A stretch of DNA of 64,000 nucleotides, from assembly GCF_009742705.1 (NCBI RefSeq), contig NZ_WPCU01000005.1, positions 708,196 to 772,195 of the forward strand, read 5' to 3'. Within the stretch, counting starts at the first letter, position 1. Every line of letters begins with the position of its first letter. Below, one piece after another: positions 55,683-63,502 of the stretch. Under the pieces are notes generated by a model. The model did no database searches. It saw only the letters and a list, made by a program, of their open reading frames with translations, and was not told where the DNA came from. The stretch is from Auraticoccus cholistanensis (lineage in GTDB: Bacteria > Actinomycetota > Actinomycetes > Propionibacteriales > Propionibacteriaceae). The position numbers and the translations under genes are program-made.

Positions 55683-56021
55683 CTACCGCACGTCGCCGCA
55701 GTGCACGTGGACGTGCAGGTGCTTGGAGTCCTGGTAGGCGCCGAGGTTGGTCTCCACGCAGGCGGCGCCGTAGCGCTCCTCCACCGTGCGGGCGACCTGC
55801 TGCACCACGACCAGCAGCGCCCGCAGGTCCTCGGCGTCGGCGGCGGTCGCCGTGGTCAGCGAGGAGATGTGCCGCTTCGGCACCACCACCAGGTGGACGT
55901 CCCAGAACGGGCGCGTGTGGTGGTAGGCGAGCACCCGTTCGTCCTCGTGGACGACGTCGAGGGCGGCGGTGTCGCGGAGGGCGACGTCGCAGTAGAAGTC
56001 GGACCCGGTGTACGGCTGCAC
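55683..56021 (-). CDS. HIT-family (histidine triad) protein
   Basis: A 112-aa nucleotide-binding protein. The histidine triad is in the C-terminal His-Leu-His-Val-His-Val-His-Cys (His101-His107) and the upstream Phe-Trp-Asp-Val-His-Leu-Val-Val-Val-Pro-Lys-Arg-His-Ile-Ser matches the beta-strand core of HIT hydrolases, which cleave nucleoside phosphoramidates or dinucleotides. The GTG at 56019-56021 gives the shortest protein that keeps the fold; longer in-frame starts have no homology. It precedes the esterase gene by 4 bp and is divergent from the LigD PE-Pol gene. Confidence 0.87.
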   Translation of the reverse strand: MQPYTGSDFYCDVALRDTAALDVVHEDERVLAYHHTRPFWDVHLVVVPKRHISSLTTATAADAEDLRALLVVVQQVARTVEERYGAACVETNLGAYQDSKHLHVHVHCGDVR

Positions 56022-56100
56022 GCGCTCATCATCACAGCCGACCGGGCCCCGCGGCAGCACCCCGTGGCAGGTCGCGGCGGCGACGTGGCACGGTGGGACC

Positions 56101-57726
56101 ATGGCGCGGGCGCGGACCAGCAGGTCGGAGCAGGACGTCCCGCTGGCCCGGTACCAGTCGATGCGGGACTTCAGCCGGACCCCCGAGCCCGCCGGCTCCC
56201 CCGCCCCCGAGCCCGCCGGTGGCCGGCGACGGTTCGTGGTGCAGCGGCACCGGGCGCGGGCGCTGCACTACGACGTCCGCTTCGAGATCGACGGCGTGCT
56301 GGTCAGCTGGGCGGTGCCCAAGGGTCCGACGCTGGACCCCGACGTCCGTCGGCTGGCCGTCCACGTCGAGGACCACCCGGTGGAGTACATCGACTTCGAG
56401 GGCGTCATCCCCAGCGGGGAGTACGGCGGCGGCGACGTCATCGTCTGGGACGCCGGGACCTGGGAGCCCGCCGAGGGCGTCGACCCCGCCGAGGAGCTGG
56501 CCGGCGGCACGCTGCACGTCGACGTGCAGGGGCAGAAGATCCGTGGCCGCTTCGTGCTGGTGCGCACCAAGGAGCGGGGCAGCCGCGGCAAGGAGCAGTG
56601 GATGATGCTGCACAAGCACGACGAGCACGCCGTGAGCGGCTGGGACGCCGAGGACCACCCCCGCTCGGTGCTGAGCGGGCGCACCAACGACGAGGTGCGC
56701 GACGACCCCGACCGGCTGTGGCGCTCGGACCTGCCGGCCGACCGGGCCTCGATCGCGCTGCGGGTGCCCGTCCCCGACCCGCCGGGCGCCGACGAGCTCG
56801 CAGCCCTCGACGAGATGGGGGTCAAGGGCACCTGGGAGGTGTTCGGCCGCTCGCTGCGGCTCACCAACCTCGACAAGGTGCTGTTCCCCGCCCGCGAGGG
56901 CGGCGAGCCGGTCACCAAGCGCGACCTCGTGCGCTACACCGCGCAGGTCGCCCCGGTCGCGCTGCCCTACCTCGCCGGCCGGGCGCTGAACATGCACCGC
57001 TACCCCAACGGCGCCGGCACCAAGGGCTTCTGGCACAAGGAGCTGCCCGGCCACGCCCCGGACTGGTTGCCGCGCTGGGAGAACCCGGAGGCCGACCCGG
57101 GCGAGACGCGCACGTACCTCGTCGTCGACGAACCGGCCGCGCTGGTGTGGGCGGCGAACTTCGGGGCGCTGGAGTGGCACCCGTGGACGTCGCGCACCGG
57201 GTCACCGCACCGGCCCTCCTACGTGCTGTTCGACATCGACCCCGGCGAGCGGACGTCGTGGGAGGACACCCTGCTGATGGCCCGGCTGCACCGGACCGCG
57301 CTGGAGCACCTGGGGGTGCACGGCCGTCCCAAGGTCACCGGCCGCCGCGGCATCCAGATCTGGGTGCCGATCTGCGAGGGACCCGGCTTCGACGAGACCC
57401 GGGCCTGGGCCGAGACCGTCTCCCGCAGCGTGGGCGCGGTGGTGCCGGAGCTGGTCAGCTGGAAGTGGAACGTCAGCGACCGCGGCGGGCTGGCCCGGCT
57501 GGACTACACCCAGAACGCCATCAACAAGACCCTGGTGGCGCCCTACAGCCCCCGGCCCGCCCCGGGCGCTCCGGTGTCGGCACCCATCGACTGGGACGAG
57601 CTCGACGACCCGACGCTGCGCCCCGACGGGTTCACCCTGGCGGCGATGGCCCGGCGGCTCGCCGAGCGCGGCGACCTGTTCGCCGACGTCCAGCGCCACG
57701 ACCAGCAGCTGCCCGCCGTCCGGTGA
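56101..57726 (+). CDS. LigD-type protein with 3'-phosphoesterase and polymerase domains (no ligase)
   Basis: A 541-aa NHEJ enzyme. The phosphoesterase domain (about 42-190) keeps the metal motif Leu-His56-Tyr-Asp58-Val-Arg and Gly-Glu-Tyr-Gly-Gly-Gly-Asp-Val. The Pol domain (about 250-541) has Asp378/Asp380 (Phe-Asp-Ile-Asp-Pro-Gly) and Asp468, but the usual Ser-Gly-x-Lys-Gly-x-His loop is replaced by Thr-Gly-Arg-Arg-Gly-Ile-Gln at 413-419, so the conserved Lys and His are lost. It lacks a ligase domain; the ligase is on the separate Pol-Lig gene at 14546-16564. Ku follows 71 bp downstream on the same strand, a conserved NHEJ pairing. Confidence 0.92.
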   Translation: MARARTSRSEQDVPLARYQSMRDFSRTPEPAGSPAPEPAGGRRRFVVQRHRARALHYDVRFEIDGVLVSWAVPKGPTLDPDVRRLAVHVEDHPVEYIDFEGVIPSGEYGGGDVIVWDAGTWEPAEGVDPAEELAGGTLHVDVQGQKIRGRFVLVRTKERGSRGKEQWMMLHKHDEHAVSGWDAEDHPRSVLSGRTNDEVRDDPDRLWRSDLPADRASIALRVPVPDPPGADELAALDEMGVKGTWEVFGRSLRLTNLDKVLFPAREGGEPVTKRDLVRYTAQVAPVALPYLAGRALNMHRYPNGAGTKGFWHKELPGHAPDWLPRWENPEADPGETRTYLVVDEPAALVWAANFGALEWHPWTSRTGSPHRPSYVLFDIDPGERTSWEDTLLMARLHRTALEHLGVHGRPKVTGRRGIQIWVPICEGPGFDETRAWAETVSRSVGAVVPELVSWKWNVSDRGGLARLDYTQNAINKTLVAPYSPRPAPGAPVSAPIDWDELDDPTLRPDGFTLAAMARRLAERGDLFADVQRHDQQLPAVR

Positions 57727-57797
57727 GCCGGGCGGTGCGCGGGTAGAGCAGCAGCGAGCACCCCGAGGACACGGGGACGCAGCAGAGAGGAGAGGTC

Positions 57798-58775
57798 GTG
57801 GCGAGGTCGATCTGGACGGGAGCGCTGTCCTTCGGACTGGTCAGCGTGCCGGTGGGGCTGTACACCGCCACCTCCGAGCACGAGGTCCGCTTCCACCAGT
57901 TCGAGGAGGGCACCACCTCCCGGATCCGCTACAAGCGGGTCAACGAGGACACCGGCGAGGAGGTCCCGCACGAGCGCATCGTCCGCGGCGCAGAGGTCGA
58001 GGACGGCCGCTGGGTGGTGCTCACCGACGAGGAGCTGGACTCGGTCGCCCCCGGGCGCAGCCGCACCATCGACATCACCGACTTCGTCGACGCCGCCGAG
58101 ATCGACCCGGTGCACTACCAGAAGAGCTACTACCTCGCCCCCACCGACGAGACCGCCGCCAAGCCGTACGCGCTGCTGGTGGCCGCGCTGACCAAGGCGC
58201 AGCGGATCGCCGTGGCCACCTTCGTCATGCGGGGCAAGCAGTACCTCGCCGCGGTGCGCCCGTCGGGCGACGTGCTCGTGCTGGAGACGATGTACTTCGC
58301 CGACGAGGTGCGCGACCCGGCCGAGGTGCTCGACGACGTGCCGAAGATGGCGTCCCCGCGCAGCAAGGACGTCCAGATGGCCATCGACCTGATCGAGGCG
58401 ATGAGCGGGCCGTGGGAGCCCGAGCGGTACACCGACACCTACACCGAACGGGTGGAGGAGCTGATCGCGGCCAAGCGGGAGGACCGCGAGGTGGTCACCG
58501 AGGACGAGCCCGACCGCGGCGGCGAGGTCGTCGACCTGGTGGCGGCGCTGCGGGCCTCGCTCGACGCCGCCAAGGGCCGGCGCGGTGGCGGCTCCGCGGG
58601 CGGGAGCGGGAGCGGCGGGAAGGCCGGCGGGAAGCAGGCCGACCTGTCGGGGGCCTCGAAGCAGGAGCTGTACGCGCGGGCGCAGGAGCTCGAGCTGCCA
58701 GGACGCTCGTCGATGACCCGCGACGAGCTGGCGGCCGCGGTGGCCGAGGCCGAGGGGTCGCGCCGGGCCGGCTGA
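57798..58775 (+). CDS. ku: Non-homologous end-joining protein Ku with C-terminal SAP-like domain
   Basis: A 325-aa prokaryotic Ku that encircles DNA ends and recruits LigD. The core ring domain (1-250) begins with the family hallmark Ala-Arg-Ser-Ile-Trp-Thr-Gly-Ala-Leu-Ser-Phe-Gly-Leu-Val. After a Gly/Ser-rich flexible linker (about 265-290) there is a SAP-like helical pair (about 292-322: Leu-Ser-Gly-Ala-Ser-Lys-Gln-Glu-Leu-Tyr-Ala-Arg-Ala-Gln...Arg-Asp-Glu-Leu-Ala-Ala), which would add DNA binding. The GTG is preceded by GAGAGGAGAG. It probably forms one unit with the PE-Pol gene. Confidence 0.94.
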   Translation: MARSIWTGALSFGLVSVPVGLYTATSEHEVRFHQFEEGTTSRIRYKRVNEDTGEEVPHERIVRGAEVEDGRWVVLTDEELDSVAPGRSRTIDITDFVDAAEIDPVHYQKSYYLAPTDETAAKPYALLVAALTKAQRIAVATFVMRGKQYLAAVRPSGDVLVLETMYFADEVRDPAEVLDDVPKMASPRSKDVQMAIDLIEAMSGPWEPERYTDTYTERVEELIAAKREDREVVTEDEPDRGGEVVDLVAALRASLDAAKGRRGGGSAGGSGSGGKAGGKQADLSGASKQELYARAQELELPGRSSMTRDELAAAVAEAEGSRRAG

Positions 58776-58833
58776 GCACCCCCGGGCGGGACGCTCGCTG
58801 GTCGGCGGGTCGGCCGGCCGCCCCCGCGGGGTC

Positions 58834-58839
58834 TACGGT
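58834..58839 (+). promoter_or_regulatory. Putative leaderless -10 box for the serine hydrolase gene
   Basis: TACGGT is 7 bp before the ATG at 58847. Confidence 0.5.
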
Positions 58840-58846
58840 GATCGCC

Positions 58847-60259
58847 ATGACGCCACTGCCCCGCAGCACCCCCTCCGCCCAGCAGGTCGACGCCGGTGGT
58901 GTGCTGGCCCTGCTCGATGCGCTGGACGCCGCCGGCACCGAGATGCACAGCCTGATGGTGCTGCGCCACGGCCACGTGGTCGCCGAGGGCTGGTGGGCGC
59001 CGTACACCGCCGAGCGCCGCCACCTGCTGTACTCGCTGTCGAAGAGCTTCACCTCCACCGCAGCCGGGTTCGCCGTCGCCGAGGGGCTGCTCGACCTCGA
59101 CGACACCGTGCTGTCGCACTTCCCCGAGCTCGACGCCGAGGTGACCGACCCGCGCAGCCGGGCGATGCGGGTGCGCCACGTGGCCGCGATGGCCAGCGGG
59201 CACACCGGCGAGACGCTGCAGCGGGCGGTGGCGGTCGACCCGGTGGACGTGGTCCGCGGCTTCCTGCTCACCCCGCCCGAGGCCGAGCCGGGCACCGTCT
59301 TCGCCTACAACCAGCCGTGCACCTTCACGCTGGGCCGGATCGTGCAGCGCCGCTCGGGCCACCGGCTGACCGAGTACCTGCGGCCGCGGCTGCTCGACCC
59401 GCTGGGCATCGGCGAGGTGGGCTGGCTGCGTCACGGCGAGGACGACATGGGGTTCACCGGGCTGCACGCGCGGACGGAGGACATCGCCCGGCTGGGACAG
59501 CTCTACCTGCAGCGCGGACGCTGGGACGGCGTCCAGCTGCTCGACGAGGAGTGGGTGGCCGACGCCACCCGCGCGCACGTCTCCAACGAGCGCGAGCCCA
59601 ACCCCGACTGGCAGCAGGGCTACGGCTTCCAGTTCTGGATGAGCCGGCACGGCTACCGCGGCGACGGCGCCTACGGCCAGTTCTGCCTGGTGCTGCCCGA
59701 GCAGGACGCCGTCGTGGCCACCACCGCCGCCACCGAGGACATGCAGACCGTGCTCGACGCCGTCTGGGCCCACCTGCTGCCCGCCCTGGGCGCCCACCCC
59801 GACGCCGACGCCGAGACCGAGCTGGCGCAGCGGCTGCAGCAGCTGCGGCTCGACCCGGTCGCGGTCGGCTCGGGCCCCGCCGCACCCGACGCGACCCCCC
59901 GCGAGCTCACCGTGGTCGACGCGGACGACCGCACCCCGCCCGGGCTGACGGCCGTCACCGTGCAGGCCGGCGAGGAGCTGGTGCGGCTGACGCTGCACCA
60001 GCGCACCAGCCGGCTGGAGGTCGGCGCTGCCCCGGGCGACTGGCTGGTCGGCGAGGCGGCCGGCCGGCAGGGACCGGTCCCGGTGGCCGCCTCGGCCGGC
60101 TGGCCGCAGGCCGGCACGCTGCAGGTGGAGGTCGCCTTCCTGGAGACCCCGCACCGGCTGGTGGTCACCTGCTCCGAGGCCGACGGCACGGCCACCGCGC
60201 GCTGGCGCACGGTCCCGCTGCACCAGGGCGAGCTCGACACGCTGCGCTGCCCGGACTGA
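58847..60259 (+). CDS. Beta-lactamase-fold serine hydrolase (esterase/DD-peptidase-like)
   Basis: A 470-aa class C beta-lactamase-like hydrolase. The SxxK motif is Ser63-Leu-Ser-Lys66 (Leu-Tyr-Ser-Leu-Ser-Lys-Ser-Phe) and the second motif Tyr154-x-Asn is Tyr-Asn-Gln; the third, His/Lys-x-Gly, is likely in Gly-Asp-Gly-Ala-Tyr-Gly-Gln near 270. There is no signal peptide, so it is probably cytosolic. After the catalytic core (to about 320) the tail of 150 residues is a beta-rich domain of unknown role. Such enzymes are often esterases rather than true beta-lactamases. Start fixed by the TACGGT box 7 bp upstream. Confidence 0.85.
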   Translation: MTPLPRSTPSAQQVDAGGVLALLDALDAAGTEMHSLMVLRHGHVVAEGWWAPYTAERRHLLYSLSKSFTSTAAGFAVAEGLLDLDDTVLSHFPELDAEVTDPRSRAMRVRHVAAMASGHTGETLQRAVAVDPVDVVRGFLLTPPEAEPGTVFAYNQPCTFTLGRIVQRRSGHRLTEYLRPRLLDPLGIGEVGWLRHGEDDMGFTGLHARTEDIARLGQLYLQRGRWDGVQLLDEEWVADATRAHVSNEREPNPDWQQGYGFQFWMSRHGYRGDGAYGQFCLVLPEQDAVVATTAATEDMQTVLDAVWAHLLPALGAHPDADAETELAQRLQQLRLDPVAVGSGPAAPDATPRELTVVDADDRTPPGLTAVTVQAGEELVRLTLHQRTSRLEVGAAPGDWLVGEAAGRQGPVPVAASAGWPQAGTLQVEVAFLETPHRLVVTCSEADGTATARWRTVPLHQGELDTLRCPD

Positions 60260-60271
60260 TCCGGGCCGGCC

Positions 60272-60910
60272 TCAGTAGGCCACGCCGATGTGCTCGCGGT
60301 GGTGGGTCGGGTTCTCGATCTCGTCCACCACCGCGGCGGCGAAGTCGGCACCGGAGATGCGCGATCCGCCCTCGGCGTCGACGAGGGCGACCTCGCCCCC
60401 GACGCGGTAGCGGCCGGTCCGCTCCCCCGGCGCCCAGGCGCCGTAGGAGCCGGCCGGGCTCACGAACACCCAGTCCAGCTGCTCGGGGGCCCGCTCGGCG
60501 AGCATCACCCGGGTCGCCTCCCCCTCCAGCGCCTCCGCGCGGTACTCCTCCGCCAGTTCCCCCTCGACGAAGCGGGGTGCCCCGGGAGCCGGACGCAACG
60601 AGCTGAAGCCGCCGATCTGCAGGTAGCGAGCCCCGGCGTCGGCAGCCAGCCGGGCCAGCTCGGTGTAGACCTCGACCAGCCGTCCGGCCATGTCGCCGCG
60701 CGGCGACAGCGTGGCGACGACGGCGTCAGCGCCGGGCACCACGTCGGCGGCCACCTGCTCGGCCGGGCCCGTCACGTAGCGCACGCCCTCGACCGGGTCG
60801 TGCGGCCGTGAGCGGCTGACGGCGACGACCTGGTGACCGCGGGCGACGGCCTCCCGGACGATGGCGGCGCCGGTGTAGCCGGTGCCTCCGACGACGACGA
60901 TGCTGGCCAT
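60272..60910 (-). CDS. NAD(P)-binding reductase (NmrA/SDR-a atypical type)
   Basis: A 212-aa Rossmann protein with Gly-Gly-Thr-Gly-Tyr-Thr-Gly at 8-14 and Ser-Arg-Ser after the second strand, suggesting NADP. It belongs to the atypical SDR group near NmrA/NAD(P)H-flavin reductase BLVRB-like proteins. The active-site region Phe-Val-Ser-Pro-Ala-Gly-Ser-Tyr-Gly and the C-terminal Ser-Gly-Ala-Asp-Phe-Ala-Ala-Ala-Val-Val-Asp-Glu match the family. Substrate unknown. The ATG has GGAGGAG 10 nt upstream. Its 3' end is 13 bp from the end of the converging serine hydrolase gene. Confidence 0.85.
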   Translation of the reverse strand: MASIVVVGGTGYTGAAIVREAVARGHQVVAVSRSRPHDPVEGVRYVTGPAEQVAADVVPGADAVVATLSPRGDMAGRLVEVYTELARLAADAGARYLQIGGFSSLRPAPGAPRFVEGELAEEYRAEALEGEATRVMLAERAPEQLDWVFVSPAGSYGAWAPGERTGRYRVGGEVALVDAEGGSRISGADFAAAVVDEIENPTHHREHIGVAY

Positions 60911-61031
60911 GGGCTGCGCTCCTCCTCGGTGGACGGGTCTTCTCGAGCCTGCAACCCGCGAGCCCGGCCGGTTAGTCCCGTCGCGGTCCGGCGCCGCGGG
61001 CGTCCTCCTCGCACCACCTCGGTATTCAGTG

Positions 61032-61073
61032 TTGCTATCTACCGGTACTCGTGCTTACTATGTACCAGTACTC
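61032..61073 (+). promoter_or_regulatory. Promoter with embedded direct repeats controlling the PadR-exporter operon
   Basis: TTGCTA (61032-61037) and TACTAT (61056-61061) form a promoter-like pair 18 bp apart. TACCGGTACTC (61040-61050) and TACCAGTACTC (61063-61073), 23 bp apart, lie in the spacer and over the start site. They are good PadR operator candidates for autorepression. Confidence 0.65.
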
Positions 61074-61106
61074 AACGTCACCAAGTAGCAGCGAGGAGCA
61101 GGACCT

Positions 61107-61457
61107 GTGAGCAAGCAGCGGACCGAGATGCTGAAGGGCACCCTCGAGGGGATCGTCCTGGCGCTCCTGGCCTCGCAGCCGGCCTACGGCTACGAGATCA
61201 CCGCGCGGCTCCGCGACCAGGGCTTCACCGAGATCGCCGAGGGCACCGTCTACGCCCTGCTCGTCCGGATCGAGCAGCGCGGCCTCGTCGACGTCGAGAA
61301 GGTCCCCTCGGAGAAGGGCCCGCCACGCAAGGTCTACTCCCTCAACGCCGACGGCGGCGAGTACCTGGACGAGTTCTGGAGGACCTGGAGCTTCCTCTCA
61401 GAACGCCTCGAACAGCTCCGCACCGACATCCAGCACACCCCAGACGAAGGAGCCTGA
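61107..61457 (+). CDS. PadR-family transcriptional regulator
   Basis: A 116-aa PadR subfamily-2 regulator. The winged helix spans about 8-85 (Met-Leu-Lys-Gly-Thr-Leu-Glu-Gly-Ile-Val-Leu-Ala-Leu-Leu, Tyr-Gly-Tyr-Glu-Ile-Thr-Ala-Arg-Leu, Gly-Thr-Val-Tyr-Ala-Leu-Leu-Val-Arg-Ile, then the wing Gly-Pro-Pro-Arg-Lys-Val-Tyr-Ser-Leu), and the C-terminal helix (88-110) is the dimerisation arm. Such LmrR/LadR-like proteins sense toxic compounds and control exporters, which fits the ABC genes downstream. It starts the operon and is 2 bp from the next gene. Confidence 0.93.
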   Translation: MSKQRTEMLKGTLEGIVLALLASQPAYGYEITARLRDQGFTEIAEGTVYALLVRIEQRGLVDVEKVPSEKGPPRKVYSLNADGGEYLDEFWRTWSFLSERLEQLRTDIQHTPDEGA

Positions 61458-61459
61458 CC

Positions 61460-61819
61460 ATGGCCGCGAAGTGGATCGAAGCACTCACCGGCTCGCTCGA
61501 GCAGAAGAAGCAGTACCGGCAGTTCATGGCGAGGCTGGAGGCGCTGCCCGAGCCCTACCGCGGCGCCGCCAAGGCCTTCCACCGGTACTTCCTGCACTAC
61601 GGCGGATTCGTCGAGGGCGACACCCTCGTCACCATGCTCGGCGACCTCGCCGACCTGTGGGAGCGGGCGGCCGCCGACGGCACGTCCGTCAGGGACATCG
61701 TCGGCGACGACCCCGTCGGGTTCGCCGAGGACTTCACCCGCTCCTACGAGGGCGCGCGCTGGATCGACAAGGAGCGCCAGCGGCTGACCGAGGCCATCGA
61801 CCGCGCCGCCGGCGCCTGA
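61460..61819 (+). CDS. DUF1048 family protein
   Basis: A 119-aa small helical protein of the DUF1048 family, recognisable from Leu-Glu-Gln-Lys-Lys-Gln-Tyr-Arg, Ala-Leu-Pro-Glu-Pro-Tyr, Ala-Phe-His-Arg-Tyr-Phe and Asp-Pro-Val-Gly-Phe-Ala-Glu-Asp-Phe. The function is unknown, but the family is repeatedly found next to PadR regulators, so it may modulate PadR or the exporter. It starts 2 bp after the PadR stop with GAAGGAG just upstream and is followed 25 bp later by the ABC ATPase gene. Confidence 0.9.
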   Translation: MAAKWIEALTGSLEQKKQYRQFMARLEALPEPYRGAAKAFHRYFLHYGGFVEGDTLVTMLGDLADLWERAAADGTSVRDIVGDDPVGFAEDFTRSYEGARWIDKERQRLTEAIDRAAGA

Positions 61820-61844
61820 CCGCGACCTGAGAAGAGGGAGCACC

Positions 61845-62678
61845 ATGACTACCACCCAGACCCCCGACCCGGTGATCCGCGTCCGGGGGCTCCGCAAGGC
61901 CTACCAGGACCTGCAGGTGCTGCAGGGCGTCGACCTCGACGTCCGGGCCGGCAGCATCTTCGCGCTGCTCGGCTCCAACGGGGCCGGCAAGACCACGCTG
62001 GTCCGCATCCTGGCCACCCTGCTCCAGCCCGACGCCGGCTCCGCGACGGTGCACGGCTTCGACGTCGTGGCCCAGCCCGGCGACGTCCGCCGCTCCATCA
62101 GCCTGACCGGGCAGTTCGCCGCCGTCGACGAGGTGCTCACCGGCCGGGAGAACCTCGTGCTGGTCGCCCGGCTCCGCCACCTCGACGACCCGGGCGCGAT
62201 CGCCGACCGGCTGCTGGCCCGGTTCGGGCTGAGCGAGGCCGGGGACCGCAGGGCCTCCACCTACTCGGGCGGGATGCGGCGCCGGCTCGACATCGCCATG
62301 AGCCTGATCGGCGACCCGCCGGTCATCTTCCTCGACGAGCCCACCACCGGCCTCGACCCGCAGGCGCGGGCGGAGGTGTGGCGGACGGTGCAGGACCTCG
62401 CCCGCGGCGGCACCACGGTGCTGCTCACCACCCAGTACCTGGACGAGGCCGAGCAGCTCGCCGACCGCATCGCCATCCTGCACCGCGGCACCATCATCCA
62501 GAACGGCACCCTCGCCGAGCTCAAGCAGCTGCTGCCGCCCGCCCGGGTGGAGTACGTCGAGAAGCAGCCCTCCCTCGAAGACGTCTTCCTCGCGCTCGTC
62601 GGTGACGACGGCGCGACCACCACCGCCGACGGCGGTCCCACCCGCGGGACCGGCCCGGCAGGAGAGGAACCCCGATGA
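61845..62678 (+). CDS. ABC exporter ATP-binding protein (DrrA-like)
   Basis: A 277-aa ATPase of the daunorubicin-resistance/DrrA group. Walker A is Gly-Ser-Asn-Gly-Ala-Gly-Lys-Thr-Thr near 44-52, the signature Tyr-Ser-Gly-Gly-Met-Arg-Arg-Arg near 142-149, Walker B Val-Ile-Phe-Leu-Asp-Glu, and the switch region Thr-Thr-Gln-Tyr-Leu-Asp-Glu-Ala-Glu, where Gln replaces the usual His, as in other DrrA-type proteins. The tail (about 225-277) has Ser-Leu-Glu-Asp-Val-Phe-Leu-Ala-Leu, typical of the group. It is coupled to the permease by a 4-bp overlap (ATGA). Confidence 0.93.
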   Translation: MTTTQTPDPVIRVRGLRKAYQDLQVLQGVDLDVRAGSIFALLGSNGAGKTTLVRILATLLQPDAGSATVHGFDVVAQPGDVRRSISLTGQFAAVDEVLTGRENLVLVARLRHLDDPGAIADRLLARFGLSEAGDRRASTYSGGMRRRLDIAMSLIGDPPVIFLDEPTTGLDPQARAEVWRTVQDLARGGTTVLLTTQYLDEAEQLADRIAILHRGTIIQNGTLAELKQLLPPARVEYVEKQPSLEDVFLALVGDDGATTTADGGPTRGTGPAGEEPR

Positions 62679-63439
62679 GTACCACCGTCCTCGGCGACAC
62701 CGGCGTCCTGACCGGCCGCTCGCTGCGCCACGTCCTGCGCAGCCCCGACACCATCATCACCACCGCGGTCACCCCGGTCGCGATGATGCTGCTGTTCGTC
62801 TACGTCTTCGGCGGCGCCATCCAGACCGGCGCACCGGAGTCCTACGTCAACTACCTGCTGCCCGGCATCCTGCTGATCACCATCGCCTCCGGGGTCGCCT
62901 ACACCGCCTACCGGCTGTTCCTCGACCTGCAGGGCGGGATCCTCGAGCGCTTCCAGTCCATGCCGATCGGGCGCTCGAGCGTGCTCTGGGCCCACGTCCT
63001 CACCTCGCTGGCCGCGAACCTGGTCTCGGTGGCGGTCGTGGTGGGGGTGGCCCTGCTGATGGGCTTCCGCAGCGGCGCCTCCGTCGGCGCCTGGCTGGCG
63101 GTGACCGGCATCCTGGTGCTGTTCACGCTGGCGCTGACCTGGATCGCCGTCCTGGTCGGCCTGACCGCCAAGACCGTGGACGGGGCCAGCGCCTTCAGCT
63201 ACCCGCTGATCTTCCTGCCCTTCATCAGCTCGGCGTTCGTGCCCACCACCACCATGCCCGGACCGGTCGCCTGGTTCGCCGAGAACCAGCCGGTCACCTC
63301 CGTGGTGGACACCATCCGGGCCCTGCTCGCCGAGCAGCCGGTGGGCTCCGACATCTGGGTCGCCCTCGGCTGGCTGGTCGGCGTCCTGGTGCTCGCCTAC
63401 GGGGTGGCGAGCGCCGCCTACCGCCGCAGGACCCGCTGA
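62675..63439 (+). CDS. ABC-2 type exporter permease (DrrB-like)
   Basis: A 254-aa membrane protein with six helices of the ABC-2/DrrB type: helix 1 near 27-47, then about 58-80, 103-130, 140-160, 168-185 and 228-248. The family segment Phe-Gly-Gly-Ala-Ile and the conserved Glu-Arg-Phe-Gln-Ser-Met-Pro-Ile-Gly-Arg-Ser loop (about 89-99) are clear. It forms an exporter with the upstream ATPase, probably for a drug-like or lipid compound; the substrate is unknown. Last gene of the PadR operon. Confidence 0.92.
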   Translation: MSTTVLGDTGVLTGRSLRHVLRSPDTIITTAVTPVAMMLLFVYVFGGAIQTGAPESYVNYLLPGILLITIASGVAYTAYRLFLDLQGGILERFQSMPIGRSSVLWAHVLTSLAANLVSVAVVVGVALLMGFRSGASVGAWLAVTGILVLFTLALTWIAVLVGLTAKTVDGASAFSYPLIFLPFISSAFVPTTTMPGPVAWFAENQPVTSVVDTIRALLAEQPVGSDIWVALGWLVGVLVLAYGVASAAYRRRTR

Positions 63440-63450
63440 CCCCCGTCCGT

Positions 63451-63483
63451 GACGTCCGGCCCGCCGCAGGCGCGCCGGACGTC
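63451..63483. terminator. Hairpin after the PadR-exporter operon
   Basis: GACGTCCGGC at 63451-63460 pairs perfectly with 63474-63483 around a 13-nt loop, 12 bp after the permease stop and 20 bp before the converging MFS gene end. Confidence 0.65.
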
Positions 63484-63502
63484 CGGGCGTCCGGGACCGG
63501 GC

